This document shows, piece by piece, positions 45,601 through 53,226 of a stretch of DNA of 64,000 bases. A program made the position numbers and the translations under genes. The notes beneath the pieces were generated by a model. That model was not told the DNA's origin. It saw only the letters and a program-made list of their open reading frames with translations, and made no database searches. The stretch spans positions 1,240,001 through 1,304,000 of the forward strand of contig NZ_WMCD01000001.1 of the NCBI RefSeq assembly GCF_010994275.1. Reading direction: 5' to 3'. Numbering within the stretch: position 1 is the first letter of the stretch; each line of letters begins with the position of its first letter. This DNA comes from Cyclobacterium jeungdonense (GTDB lineage Bacteria > Bacteroidota > Bacteroidia > Cytophagales > Cyclobacteriaceae).

Positions 45601-46599
45601 ATGATAGAAAAGATGGCGGAGGTGTCTATGAAACTTGCTTTTCCTGACGGTACAGCTCCGCAATTTGGTGATGCCTGGACGGGCAAACCCGGTCAGTATT
45701 ACGAGCACTTAACGGAATGGGCAGCATTATTTGACCGGCCTGACTTTTTGTATGTGGCCACAGAAGGGCAACAGGGAGAAAAACCGGCTGCTACCGCTTT
45801 TGCCTATCCCCACAGCGGCCTTTATTCCATGCGCAGCAGCTGGGACCCACAAGCCATTTGTTTGGTACTAAAATGTGGGCCAAATGGCGGCGGTCACAGC
45901 CAACCGGATAACGGAACGTTTGAATTGTACGCTGGCGGAAGGAACCTCACTCCCGACTCGGGTAGCTTTATTTACAGTGGTGATCCTGAAGGAAGGGCCT
46001 GGTTCCGGCAAAGCAAAGTGCATCAAACCCTTACCCTTAACGGTGAAAACATCGCTTATGCACCGCGCTTGTTATTATGGCAACCCGGTGTAGATCACGA
46101 TCTTCTCGTTGTTGAAAACCAAAACTACGAAGGCCTCGCCCATCGGAGGGCGGTGATCTTTTTTGATCATTCCTTTTTTATACTAATTGACGAGGCAATT
46201 GGTGATTTTAGCGGAATACTGGACCTAAATTTCCAGTTGGCTCCAGGGCCGGTAAATCTGGATAAAGGAAATTTGAAGGTATCTACCCAATTCTCCGATG
46301 GCTATAACCTATTCCTTCAAACCCAGGCTCAGGAGGGGCTACTACTGGAAGAAGCGGAAGGTCAGGTATCCTTTGTCTACACCAAAAAGGAACCTCGCCC
46401 GGCTTTTTCCTTTAGAAAGGAATTGATCGGAGGATCCGATGGAGAGCGGTTTATCACACTGCTTATTCCCCATCGGGAAGAATTGCCAGCCGTGGATGCA
46501 AAAATTCTGGGAAACCCGACCATCGGTTCAAACAAGATTAGTATTCAGGTAAGCCATCAGGGAAAAGAAGAAACGATTACATACGAATTATCAGAATAA
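42646..46599 (+). CDS. Three-module secreted polysaccharide lyase-like protein
   Basis: About 1317 residues from the ATG at 42646, with a signal peptide (VALLFLLLSYSNSLVSQ). Module 1 (about 35-345) resembles the helical alginate lyase family: VHPGMLQSQADLEYMKAKI, WDASMIHTMLCIGVFT, YPNGQIQESTRDWPHVQLGL. Module 2 (about 390-690) is a right-handed beta-helix with many short Asn/Gly turns (HGVSIRGAENVQIIHCDFSD; LHGIHITETKTGLLENNLLE). Module 3 (about 700-1317) resembles heparinase II/III: SNWALMEAEGLAFIA, YPDGHQRELAFGYHMGS, GGHSQPDNGTFELYAGGRN near 1082-1100, then a beta-sandwich. Three lyase-type folds in one chain are unusual. It lies 11 bases before the next gene. The target is probably a uronate-rich, perhaps sulfated glycan (inference). 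Confidence 0.8.
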   Translation: MKIKIVALLFLLLSYSNSLVSQTTSPEPPLVFPRQFVHPGMLQSQADLEYMKAKIKSGDSLWVAAYQRLQEEASMDFEPQAFTHVVRGSYGRQGQGHRELSASAMEAYRQALLWYVTDNRQHAEKAVSIISAWSEKLWDFDDNDAKLIAALTGQHFLNAAEILKYTYDGWEDDEIKALERMMLTVYYPYIRDFFTEANGNWDASMIHTMLCIGVFTDRSDIFQRAAERFYWGPNNGGITKYIYPNGQIQESTRDWPHVQLGLGEFAKAAQVAWTQGMDFYAVADKRLALGFEYTAKYMLGEEVQAYGTISPRGRGEFRDIYESIYHHYTQVKNGKLPYTEKAIQQTRPSSSWYFLISQRAPALSETPVSTNPPLESARQRTGVAENPDRSIKSDDLIVKPGESIQKALDKAAGTGKKVMLEKGIYRLDHSLLIPGETHLEGMGAGTILILGADKAGITIGNKVPEIQHVVIRNLLIEGATSVDPGNDPNQGRRQRGRQSALRREGLVFSADKDGQIKHITLENVTVRNFTKHGVSIRGAENVQIIHCDFSDNGSNVVPGKGLHHNLHLMRVTNVKVTDGRFSNSPWGSGIHLLFGENVVLAGNESARNKLHGIHITETKTGLLENNLLEGNDLHGLFLDNWMEGVHDFDVKSNIFRNNGGKGSSSLEGNQGTIGYNLSVDNKEDIVYGKTTDAFHKKYQHLLALMDFEAGFLTESTQNAGNPLVAAREMLHHYRERTTVKHPVDRQELMRMENPASEREMEMANDALAHIMVGQPAYPPFYVGEDIDWGSRPVSDNEWVWQLNRMTFWDAMAKAYWQTGEEKYARDWVRQMMDWVEKNPRDAAHHYAWRSIETGIRGHRWTNLFQYFLDSPSFTPEALVSFLAAVQEHADFLMTKYSKGSNWALMEAEGLAFIAMTFPEFKESKAWMEEAISRFSNEITHQVYPDGHQRELAFGYHMGSIRWFLRTYELAEMNGKGHLFPDSYLQMIEKMAEVSMKLAFPDGTAPQFGDAWTGKPGQYYEHLTEWAALFDRPDFLYVATEGQQGEKPAATAFAYPHSGLYSMRSSWDPQAICLVLKCGPNGGGHSQPDNGTFELYAGGRNLTPDSGSFIYSGDPEGRAWFRQSKVHQTLTLNGENIAYAPRLLLWQPGVDHDLLVVENQNYEGLAHRRAVIFFDHSFFILIDEAIGDFSGILDLNFQLAPGPVNLDKGNLKVSTQFSDGYNLFLQTQAQEGLLLEEAEGQVSFVYTKKEPRPAFSFRKELIGGSDGERFITLLIPHREELPAVDAKILGNPTIGSNKISIQVSHQGKEETITYELSE

Positions 46600-46609
46600 C
46601 CCAAAAACC

Positions 46610-48871
46610 ATGTTACAAGCATCGCTCTGTTTTCCAGATCAGAAAAGGATCCTGCTCATTTTAATTACATTCCTTGGCTTTCAGGTAACTAATCAAAGCC
46701 TGGCACAGAAACCGAAACCACACCACCTTCCCTTTCACCTGACGACACCTGGGTGGGAAGAAAGTCAACTGGATAAAGCAGAAATGCTGGAGGTTATCGC
46801 GGGTACCTGCAAGGTCATGGCCCGGCAACAAAATGAAGTGGGGGCCATCATTGATCCGTACCTGGACCGGGAGCATCAGTACGCTACCCCCTATTTCGCT
46901 TTTGCCGTTGGTGTTTTGCTGGATGCAGGAACGGGAATGGAGCTAAAGGAAGCTGGAATTAAAGCCATGGAGCACAGCACCCTGGACTTTTCAAAAGGCA
47001 CAAAATCCATCCCAGATGAGCATGGGGAGTTTTTTATCAGTCCGCTTACTCATGCATTGGATCTTTATAAAAATCATATTCCTGAGAAACTATATGATGA
47101 GTGGAAAAGGAGAATGGAAACTCCTCTGGCAGCGGTCATGCAGAACTTTGATGGCCGTATTAACAATTGGCGCACCTATGCCATGAAAGGTGATTGGAGC
47201 CGGGCGAAAAAGGGATTGAGTGAGAAAAAGTATGCTACCGAATTTATAGAAAAGGCCTGGAATCAATACAGTCAGCGGATTCGCATCGTGAATGACAAAT
47301 GGAACTTGTACCAGGATTGGAGTAGCGATCCACAGTCCCTGGCAGTAGAAGCCGTCGGAAGGGGAAACCTGATTGGCCTGGCTATGGAAGGATACGACGG
47401 TCCGTCTTCGGATGAGATGCTTTCTGCAGTAAGAAGAGGCACCCATACCAGTCTTTTCATGCAGGCTCCGGATGGGCAGGCTCCACCCAATGGAAGGACA
47501 GATAACCACATTTTTAATGATGTGCTGTACCAACTGGCTTTTGAGGTATTGGCGGAAGATGCGTGGAAGCAAGGAAATGAGAAACTGGCAGGGCAATACA
47601 GGCGGGCGGCTAACCTGGCCTTTAAAAGCATTTTAAGATGGCAGCGAACAGATACTCCTTGGATGGGTTCGTTTTTCATTACAAAAAATCATTTTGAACC
47701 CGGCGACCGTATTGGTTACCAACCCGCCAGCCAATGGGGAAATTATACGGGTGCGATCGTACAACACCTGGCCGAGGCCTACCTCACCCGTCAATCAGAA
47801 ATCCCTGAAGTACCTGCTCCGGCAGAAACAGGAGGATATGCCTTTGAGACGGACGATCGGTTTGGTGCCTTTTTTGCCAATGCCGGAGGCTTTCAGGTGA
47901 TGGTCAATTTAAGAGGTGCTAGCGTCCCAAAATATGGCTTGAGCTGGACGCCGTTGGGTACGGTAAGGATGATCAAAAAAGGCTGGGATGGCCGCCTCGG
48001 CCCTGCTGATGGAGAGCATGATTTAAGAAGGGGGCAAACCGTTGACCTGGTAACTGGAAGCGGAGACAAGGTAGATAACTACAGACCTCAATCTGGAATC
48101 TCCTTTGGACCTGAATGGAGGGAAAAAGGCCATTGGGTGCGTATTGCCGATCTGCCAGCCAACTACCAGGGAGAGGCTGAGGTTCATTTTGTCCATCCCT
48201 TGTTGGTAAAATTTACCATCCATTACAGCTACGTTACCGGGAGGGGCGGACCTTTTTTTAGCCAGGATTTTGTACTCACACCGGATTTATTGGTAACCCG
48301 GCTGAAAAGTGCACAAGAGCTTCCTTTTGGGCTTACGGTACCCTTGCTGGAAAACGATGGCAGGTCCCTGCAAACTCAAATCTCAGAAGACCGGGCGCAT
48401 ACCGGATATAGTACGCTGGGAGATCGACAGTACTTTATCAGTCTCAATGAATCAGTGGAGCTTGATACCACTGCAGCTTCCATCCAAAGTACCTACGGTT
48501 GGCTCAAACCCGTCCGATTTGAAACCCCCGAAGCTACTGTTGACCTGCTGGTTTATCCAAAAAGAGCTGGGGAAATGGAGGCGGATCGGCTAAAGGAAGG
48601 ATTTCGATGGACTACGGGAGGGTTTGAAACTCCCTTTGCAAGGGTTGGGGAAAACTTTTATATTGGAGAAAAAATTGCAGGGGGAGAAGGACAATCAATG
48701 GATTTGGATGGAGACGGTGAGGCAGAGGTCTCCTTTGATCAAAACTGCTTTTTTGTGTTCCAATTGGAAAACGGTGGTATCAAACATGCAGAATCAGACC
48801 GGGCGGTAAAAATGAATTACCAAGGCAAAACCTACCAACTCAGCCCTTACCAGCCAGTTGCTGTCAAGTAA
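46610..48871 (+). CDS. Secreted toroid/beta-sandwich protein, putative polysaccharide lyase
   Basis: A 753-residue protein with a signal peptide (residues about 12-33, RILLILITFLGFQVTNQSLA). The N-terminal 400 residues look like an (alpha/alpha)-toroid (MARQQNEVGAIIDPYLDREH, DGRINNWRTYAMKGDW, APPNGRTDNHIFNDVLYQLA, YQPASQWGNYTGAIVQHLAE). The remainder is beta-rich (YGLSWTPLGTVRMIKKGWDG; RGGPFFSQDFVLTPDLLV). This resembles lyases with toroid plus sandwich, and the Asn/His/Tyr/Arg segments are lyase-like, but I cannot name a family; an L-rhamnose-glucuronate-type lyase is one possibility. It starts 11 bases after the three-module lyase gene, so the two are probably cotranscribed and act on the same substrate. 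Confidence 0.7.
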   Translation: MLQASLCFPDQKRILLILITFLGFQVTNQSLAQKPKPHHLPFHLTTPGWEESQLDKAEMLEVIAGTCKVMARQQNEVGAIIDPYLDREHQYATPYFAFAVGVLLDAGTGMELKEAGIKAMEHSTLDFSKGTKSIPDEHGEFFISPLTHALDLYKNHIPEKLYDEWKRRMETPLAAVMQNFDGRINNWRTYAMKGDWSRAKKGLSEKKYATEFIEKAWNQYSQRIRIVNDKWNLYQDWSSDPQSLAVEAVGRGNLIGLAMEGYDGPSSDEMLSAVRRGTHTSLFMQAPDGQAPPNGRTDNHIFNDVLYQLAFEVLAEDAWKQGNEKLAGQYRRAANLAFKSILRWQRTDTPWMGSFFITKNHFEPGDRIGYQPASQWGNYTGAIVQHLAEAYLTRQSEIPEVPAPAETGGYAFETDDRFGAFFANAGGFQVMVNLRGASVPKYGLSWTPLGTVRMIKKGWDGRLGPADGEHDLRRGQTVDLVTGSGDKVDNYRPQSGISFGPEWREKGHWVRIADLPANYQGEAEVHFVHPLLVKFTIHYSYVTGRGGPFFSQDFVLTPDLLVTRLKSAQELPFGLTVPLLENDGRSLQTQISEDRAHTGYSTLGDRQYFISLNESVELDTTAASIQSTYGWLKPVRFETPEATVDLLVYPKRAGEMEADRLKEGFRWTTGGFETPFARVGENFYIGEKIAGGEGQSMDLDGDGEAEVSFDQNCFFVFQLENGGIKHAESDRAVKMNYQGKTYQLSPYQPVAVK

Positions 48872-48967
48872 AACTATCGAATTGGAATTATTACCCAGAT
48901 CCCAGGGCAAAATCAAACATTCCCAGTAAATTTGGGTTCCAAAATATGATTCTCCACGCTCCTGTAC

Positions 48968-49357
48968 ATGAAAAATATAGTTCTCAACGGCCTTTTTTTT
49001 ATCTTTTTGTCGTTTTCCATGCTCTCCTGTACCGGAAAACTCGATACCGGCACCATGAATATGTCTAATTGGAAAAAGGACAGGAACGGCTGTCTTGGGC
49101 TTCGTCTCCAGGATGTGGAAGAATTGCGTTCGATTAAAAACAGTTTTTTAGCCAGTTACAACCAGGAAATTATTAAGACCTTTGGCAGGCCCGACCGGGT
49201 GGAACTGGTCGATAAAAGTCAGAGTTTCTTTATTTACTTTCTGGAACCTTCCGATAATTGCGAAGTAAACCAAGAAAAAGAACCGCTGAAGGTTCTTTTT
49301 CGACTTAATGCAATCAGTAAGGTAAGTGAAGTAACCATCTCACGTCTTAATCCATAA
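48968..49357 (+). CDS. Small lipoprotein of unknown function
   Basis: A 129-residue protein with a lipoprotein signal peptide (LFFIFLSFSMLSC, Cys at about 21). The mature part is short and charged: RNGCLGLRLQDVEELRSIK, FGRPDRVELVDKSQSFFIYF, CEVNQEKEPLKVLFRLNAI. The GRPDRVE...FFIYFLEP pattern is reminiscent of small outer-membrane assembly-type lipoproteins (SmpA/BamE-like folds), but this is a weak impression. It ends inside the 3' end of the convergent ROK gene (11-base overlap). No operon partner is visible on its strand. Confidence 0.65.
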   Translation: MKNIVLNGLFFIFLSFSMLSCTGKLDTGTMNMSNWKKDRNGCLGLRLQDVEELRSIKNSFLASYNQEIIKTFGRPDRVELVDKSQSFFIYFLEPSDNCEVNQEKEPLKVLFRLNAISKVSEVTISRLNP

Positions 49358-50270
49358 AACAAAGCGCAGCAGCCCCCAGCGTCCCCGCGTCGTTTTCAAG
49401 GGTGGCCCGTTGCATCTTAATATCGGACAGGTAGTAGGGACTTAGGTATTGGTGAACGGTTTTATCCATAGAGGGCATGATGTAGGACAAGGCTGCAGAA
49501 ATGCCTCCACCAAAGTATATTTCGTTCACGTCCAGGATGCGTATGGTAGACACAATGGCCTCACCCAGAATTTCTCCTACTTCGGCAAAGGTCTTTAAGG
49601 CAATTGGATTTCCTTCCGATGCAGCGCTCACCAATACGTGCATTCCCAGTTCCTGAGTTGCCAGTTTACCTGATTCCTCCGGAAATTTTTCCAGAAATCT
49701 AGCGGCGATTTTCAGGATACCATTTCGACCTATCAGTGGTTCAAGGCGACTATTCCCCCTGGATAGCATGTGCCCCATTTCCATGGCATTTCCTCTGACC
49801 CCTTTAAAAACAGCTCCATCCATAATCAATGCACTCCCTATACCCGTTCCCAGGGTAATAAATAGGTAGTTTGGGGGAGTATCGCCTGTCCCAAAATGCA
49901 ACTCGCCCACCGCTGCGGCACTGGCGTCATTCTCAAGGTGAAAAATGATATCCGGGTATTTTTTTAGCAGGGCATTTTTTAAATCAAACCCATTTAACTC
50001 GGAGATGGCAGGAATTTCCAGGGTGGTGGTCCGATCTTTACTCACCAATCCGGGCAGGCCGATGCCTACGTGGCGGACTTCAGGAAATTGGCGAAGGTAA
50101 TTACCCACCACTTCCACAAAAGCCAGACTGAAACCTGATTCGTGACTCCGAAGCGAAGCCGTTGCCTCCTTGGCAAAATGAAGAATCTCACCTTTCGTGT
50201 TGACCAGTCCAACTTTTACATGGGTTCCCCCCACATCTATACCTAAAAAGTTTTCAGTTTTCTTATTCAT
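49347..50270 (-). CDS. ROK family sugar kinase-like protein without zinc motif
   Basis: A 307-residue cytosolic ROK family protein, normally a sugar kinase. The phosphate-binding start LGIDVGGTHVKVGLVNTKG, VGIGLPGLV, NDASAAAVGELHFGTG and FITLGTGIGSALIMDG are all present, so ATP and sugar binding look intact; the catalytic Asp lies in ENDASAAA. After GHMLSRGNSRLEPLIGRNG the usual cysteine cluster CxCGxxGCxE is absent: no cysteine occupies the zinc site, although the EMGH histidine remains. It resembles ROK glucokinases lacking zinc. It appears monocistronic, convergent with a lipoprotein gene. Exact sugar not determinable. Confidence 0.9.
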   Translation of the reverse strand: MNKKTENFLGIDVGGTHVKVGLVNTKGEILHFAKEATASLRSHESGFSLAFVEVVGNYLRQFPEVRHVGIGLPGLVSKDRTTTLEIPAISELNGFDLKNALLKKYPDIIFHLENDASAAAVGELHFGTGDTPPNYLFITLGTGIGSALIMDGAVFKGVRGNAMEMGHMLSRGNSRLEPLIGRNGILKIAARFLEKFPEESGKLATQELGMHVLVSAASEGNPIALKTFAEVGEILGEAIVSTIRILDVNEIYFGGGISAALSYIMPSMDKTVHQYLSPYYLSDIKMQRATLENDAGTLGAAALCFMD

Positions 50271-50439
50271 AGTATGTGTTACTCAAATGAACGTTAATTT
50301 TGAATCCTTTAAAAAGAACTTATACTCTAATGCTGTTTTACCAAGATGGGATATCACAGACAACGGGTAAAAATAACGGATTTTCTGTGAAAATAGGTGA
50401 ATCAACGGAATGATTGCCGAAAATTAGGCATCCAATCCT

Positions 50440-51267
50440 TCAGGGCAAATGAATCCCGTCTTCCCTGATTACAATCTTCTTCTTTTTATAGAGTTGACCG
50501 ATGCACTGCTTAAATTGCTTTTTACTCATCCCCAGGTGTTCCCGGATGCTATCGGGGTCGGATTTATCCGAAAGCGGCAAAAAACCAGTTTCTTTAACTT
50601 TTGCAAGAATGAAATCGGCCCCTTCCTCGTATTTTTGCCGGCCAATGGGGGTCAATTGCACGTCCATTTTGTTATCTTCCCGGATCTTTTTTATAAAGGC
50701 CGTGACGGTTTGTCCAATTTCCAATTCCTGAAAGACTTCATTTTCGTACACCAGTCCTTCATAAAAACCCGCTATCAATACTTTAAATCCCAGGTCCGTC
50801 CGGTCAAATACCAAAGCTTGCACTTCCTGCCCTTCCTGAAATATGCTGGTGTCAGATAGTATAAAATCTTCGTATTTAGTTACTCCTATCAAGCGGTTGG
50901 TTCGATGGTCCAGACAAACGATGGTCAACACCTTATCTCCCTTGTCAACTTGTTGCCGCATTTCTGAATTGGGAAGAAAGAGGTCCTTTTCGAGCCCCCA
51001 ATCTAAAAAAGCTCCGATTGGCGTTACATCTTTTACTTGCATCAATGCAAACTCATCCAGCAGGGCTACGGGGCGATCGGTTACAGCTACAGGCCGATCC
51101 TCGCTATCGGTATACACAAAAACCTCCAATACATCCCCTTCTTTTTCGTCCCCTTTCAAGTAGCGTTTGGGAATCAGCACTTCACCTGCATCGCTTAATT
51201 GCAAATAGGCTCCGTTGTCGGTAAACCGATTAATGCTCAGGGTACTGATCAATCCTAATTCTTTCAT
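50440..51267 (-). CDS. CvfB-like S1 RNA-binding protein
   Basis: A 275-residue cytosolic RNA-binding protein. It contains S1-type domains (AYLQLSDAGEVLIPKRYL; IGAFLDWGLEKDLFLPNSEM, residues about 70-90; FKVLIAGFYEGLVYENEVF) and a C-terminal winged helix (SIREHLGMSKKQFKQCIGQL). This is the layout of the CvfB/YitL family (S. aureus virulence regulator CvfB). Such proteins bind RNA, and effects on expression are seen in Firmicutes; its role here is unknown. The upstream leader (51265-51360) shows a repeat also found before the gene at 60493. Confidence 0.92.
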   Translation of the reverse strand: MKELGLISTLSINRFTDNGAYLQLSDAGEVLIPKRYLKGDEKEGDVLEVFVYTDSEDRPVAVTDRPVALLDEFALMQVKDVTPIGAFLDWGLEKDLFLPNSEMRQQVDKGDKVLTIVCLDHRTNRLIGVTKYEDFILSDTSIFQEGQEVQALVFDRTDLGFKVLIAGFYEGLVYENEVFQELEIGQTVTAFIKKIREDNKMDVQLTPIGRQKYEEGADFILAKVKETGFLPLSDKSDPDSIREHLGMSKKQFKQCIGQLYKKKKIVIREDGIHLP

Positions 51268-51360
51268 CTGTTTATTATTTTCTTTTTATTGGTCAGATGG
51301 AATCTCGCATGGAGGATAATCATCTTCTATGTGACGGCAATCATCATGCTCGATTTCATG
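51265..51360 (-). repeat. Dispersed repeat copy A, reaching the CvfB-like start codon
   Basis: About 95 bases that align with 61210-61328. Shared blocks on the plus strand are CATCTGTTTAT, GGTCAGAT, GAATCTCGCATG, ATAATCATC, GTGAC and TCATGCTCGATTTCATG. Copy B contains an extra hairpin. Both copies end at the start codon of a minus-strand gene. Likely a short interspersed repeat family; whether it acts as a leader element is unknown. Confidence 0.72.
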
Positions 51361-51669
51361 GGGTGTTCGGTTTCTTTTGGCTCCCGACGTCCATTTTGGC
51401 ACAAATGTAATGAATTTACAGAATACAATCGTTTCCCCTACCTACCAAGAACTGGATGAGGGCTGAAGATCCGACGTTGTTTCCGGTCAACATTTCAACC
51501 GCATTTCCAGCTTAAGAGAAATTCGGATTCAAATGCTACACTTTTTTGGAAAAATCAGGATTTCTTGGGTAAAATCATATAATTTTTGACGTCAAAAGCA
51601 AATGTAAACATATTTTGGTTTTCTTTGTGGTCAGTACACCAATCGACCGCAGCCAACCTTTTCTGTTCT
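51361..51669 (+). promoter_or_regulatory. Upstream region of the AGCS symporter gene with perfect palindrome
   Basis: Non-coding stretch of about 309 bases between a dispersed repeat and the symporter gene. It carries a perfect 14-base palindrome TTTTGACGTCAAAA at 51584-51597, centred 80 bases before the ATG, a likely binding site for a dimeric regulator. No other gene is seen; a TTG start inside the palindrome region (51586) would extend the symporter by 28 residues and is rejected. Confidence 0.5.
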
Positions 51670-53100
51670 ATGGAATCTATTATTTACGCCATCAATGATA
51701 TTATTTGGAGTAATGCCTTGATTGTCCTTTGTTTAGGCGCAGGGATTTATTTTTCCATCACAACCAGATTTCTTCAAATTCGCTATTTTCGGGAAATGAT
51801 CAAACTTCTGTTTGGGGGGGAATCCTCTGATAAAGGGGTGACCTCATTTCAGGCTTTTGCCATCGCTATTTCCGGACGGGTGGGAACCGGAAATATTGCG
51901 GGCGTAGCTACCGCCATCGCGATGGGTGGACCTGGAGCAATATTCTGGATGTGGATCATCGCCTTCCTGGGTAGTGCTTCCGCTTTTATCGAAGCCACGC
52001 TAGGTCAGATGTTTAAGGAGATCAAGGGTGGCCAATATCGGGGTGGGCCTGCTTTTTATATACAAAAAGGACTGGGAATCAGATGGTATGCAGTACTTTT
52101 CGCTTTTGCTACCATTCTGAGTACCGCTTTTTTCTTACCCGGCGTGCAAAGCAATAGCATCGCACTCAGCGTAGAAAATGCCTTTCAGGTGCCCACCTGG
52201 ATTACCGGTTTGGTGATTTGCTTTTTTCTGGCTTTGATTATTTTTGGTGGCGTAAAAAGAATTGGTAAGGTGGCTCAGATTGTAGTCCCCTTTATGGCAG
52301 CCGCCTACATTCTAATGGCTGTAATCATTATGATTTTAAATATTAGCGAGATTCCAGGGGTGATCAAATTAATTGTCACTTCTGCTTTTAATATGGAGTC
52401 AACGTTCGGAGGTATTTTTGGAATGGCTATTTCCTGGGGAATCAAAAGGGGAATTTACAGCAACGAGGCCGGTCAGGGAACTGCTCCGCATGCCGCTGCT
52501 GCTGCTGAAGTAAGTCACCCTGTCAAGCAGGGTTTGGTGCAGGCTTTTTCGGTTTATGTTGACACCTTATTTATATGTACGGCTACTGCATTTATGATTC
52601 TTTTTACCGGCCAGTACAATGTAATCAATCCGGAAGGTGGATTTATCGTCGAAAACCTTCCTGGGGTACCCATAGGACCTGAATTCACGCAGTTTGCTAT
52701 CAGTGAACATTTTCCCAATATGGGTCCGGGATTTGTCGCCATTGCCCTGATGTTTTTTGCCTTTACCACTATTATGGCTTATTACTACATTGCAGAGACC
52801 AATTTGAGTTTTCTTCAAGGAGACGAAAACCGCAAATGGCCCTTGTTTTTACTGAGGGCGTTGATTTTGATTGCTACTTTCTACGGTACTATCCGAACTG
52901 CAGCTCTGGCCTGGACCTTGGGAGATATTGGGGTGGGTATGATGGCCTGGTTAAACATCATCGCCATTTTCCTATTGAGGAAGCCCGCAATGGATGCCTT
53001 GCGGGATTACGTGGAGCAACGAAAAAAAGGTTTGGATCCTACCTTTAATTCGGATACTTTGAATATAGATAATACCGAGGAATGGGATAAAATAGAATAA
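51670..53100 (+). CDS. AGCS family sodium:amino acid symporter
   Basis: Inner-membrane carrier of about 476 residues with roughly 11 membrane segments, in the alanine/glycine:cation symporter family (AgcS/DagA). Landmarks are GVTSFQAFAIAISGRVGTGN (residues about 57-76), IAGVATAIAMGGPGAIFWMW, GGQYRGGPAFYIQKGLG and ISWGIKRGIYSNEAGQGTAP, all near substrate- and Na+-binding positions. The ATG at 51670 starts at the usual family N-terminus (MESIIYAINDIIWSNAL). It imports an amino acid, probably alanine or glycine, with Na+, which fits a marine host. Monocistronic, with a candidate operator at 51584-51597. Confidence 0.95.
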   Translation: MESIIYAINDIIWSNALIVLCLGAGIYFSITTRFLQIRYFREMIKLLFGGESSDKGVTSFQAFAIAISGRVGTGNIAGVATAIAMGGPGAIFWMWIIAFLGSASAFIEATLGQMFKEIKGGQYRGGPAFYIQKGLGIRWYAVLFAFATILSTAFFLPGVQSNSIALSVENAFQVPTWITGLVICFFLALIIFGGVKRIGKVAQIVVPFMAAAYILMAVIIMILNISEIPGVIKLIVTSAFNMESTFGGIFGMAISWGIKRGIYSNEAGQGTAPHAAAAAEVSHPVKQGLVQAFSVYVDTLFICTATAFMILFTGQYNVINPEGGFIVENLPGVPIGPEFTQFAISEHFPNMGPGFVAIALMFFAFTTIMAYYYIAETNLSFLQGDENRKWPLFLLRALILIATFYGTIRTAALAWTLGDIGVGMMAWLNIIAIFLLRKPAMDALRDYVEQRKKGLDPTFNSDTLNIDNTEEWDKIE

Positions 53101-53185
53101 GGAACCCCTTCCGCTTTTTAATTCATTTGCTTTTCTAATAAAATTCAAGTTTCACAGGCAAGCAGGCATAGGTTGGATTATTTTT

Positions 53186-53206
53186 CTTATCTTTTTAATT
53201 GATAAG
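53186..53206 (+). promoter_or_regulatory. Inverted repeat before the acyl-CoA dehydrogenase gene
   Basis: CTTATC (53186-53191) and GATAAG (53201-53206) with a 9-base AT-rich spacer, 20 bases before the ATG at 53227. It could be a fatty-acid-regulator site or a leader hairpin. The signal is modest. Confidence 0.3.
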
Positions 53207-53226
53207 AGAAAACCAAATTTTCAGCC

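Noticed and set aside
47090..47596. 168-codon open frame antisense to the 753-residue secreted protein
   Set aside because: No recognisable domain or start context; the sense frame carries a signal peptide and coherent fold.
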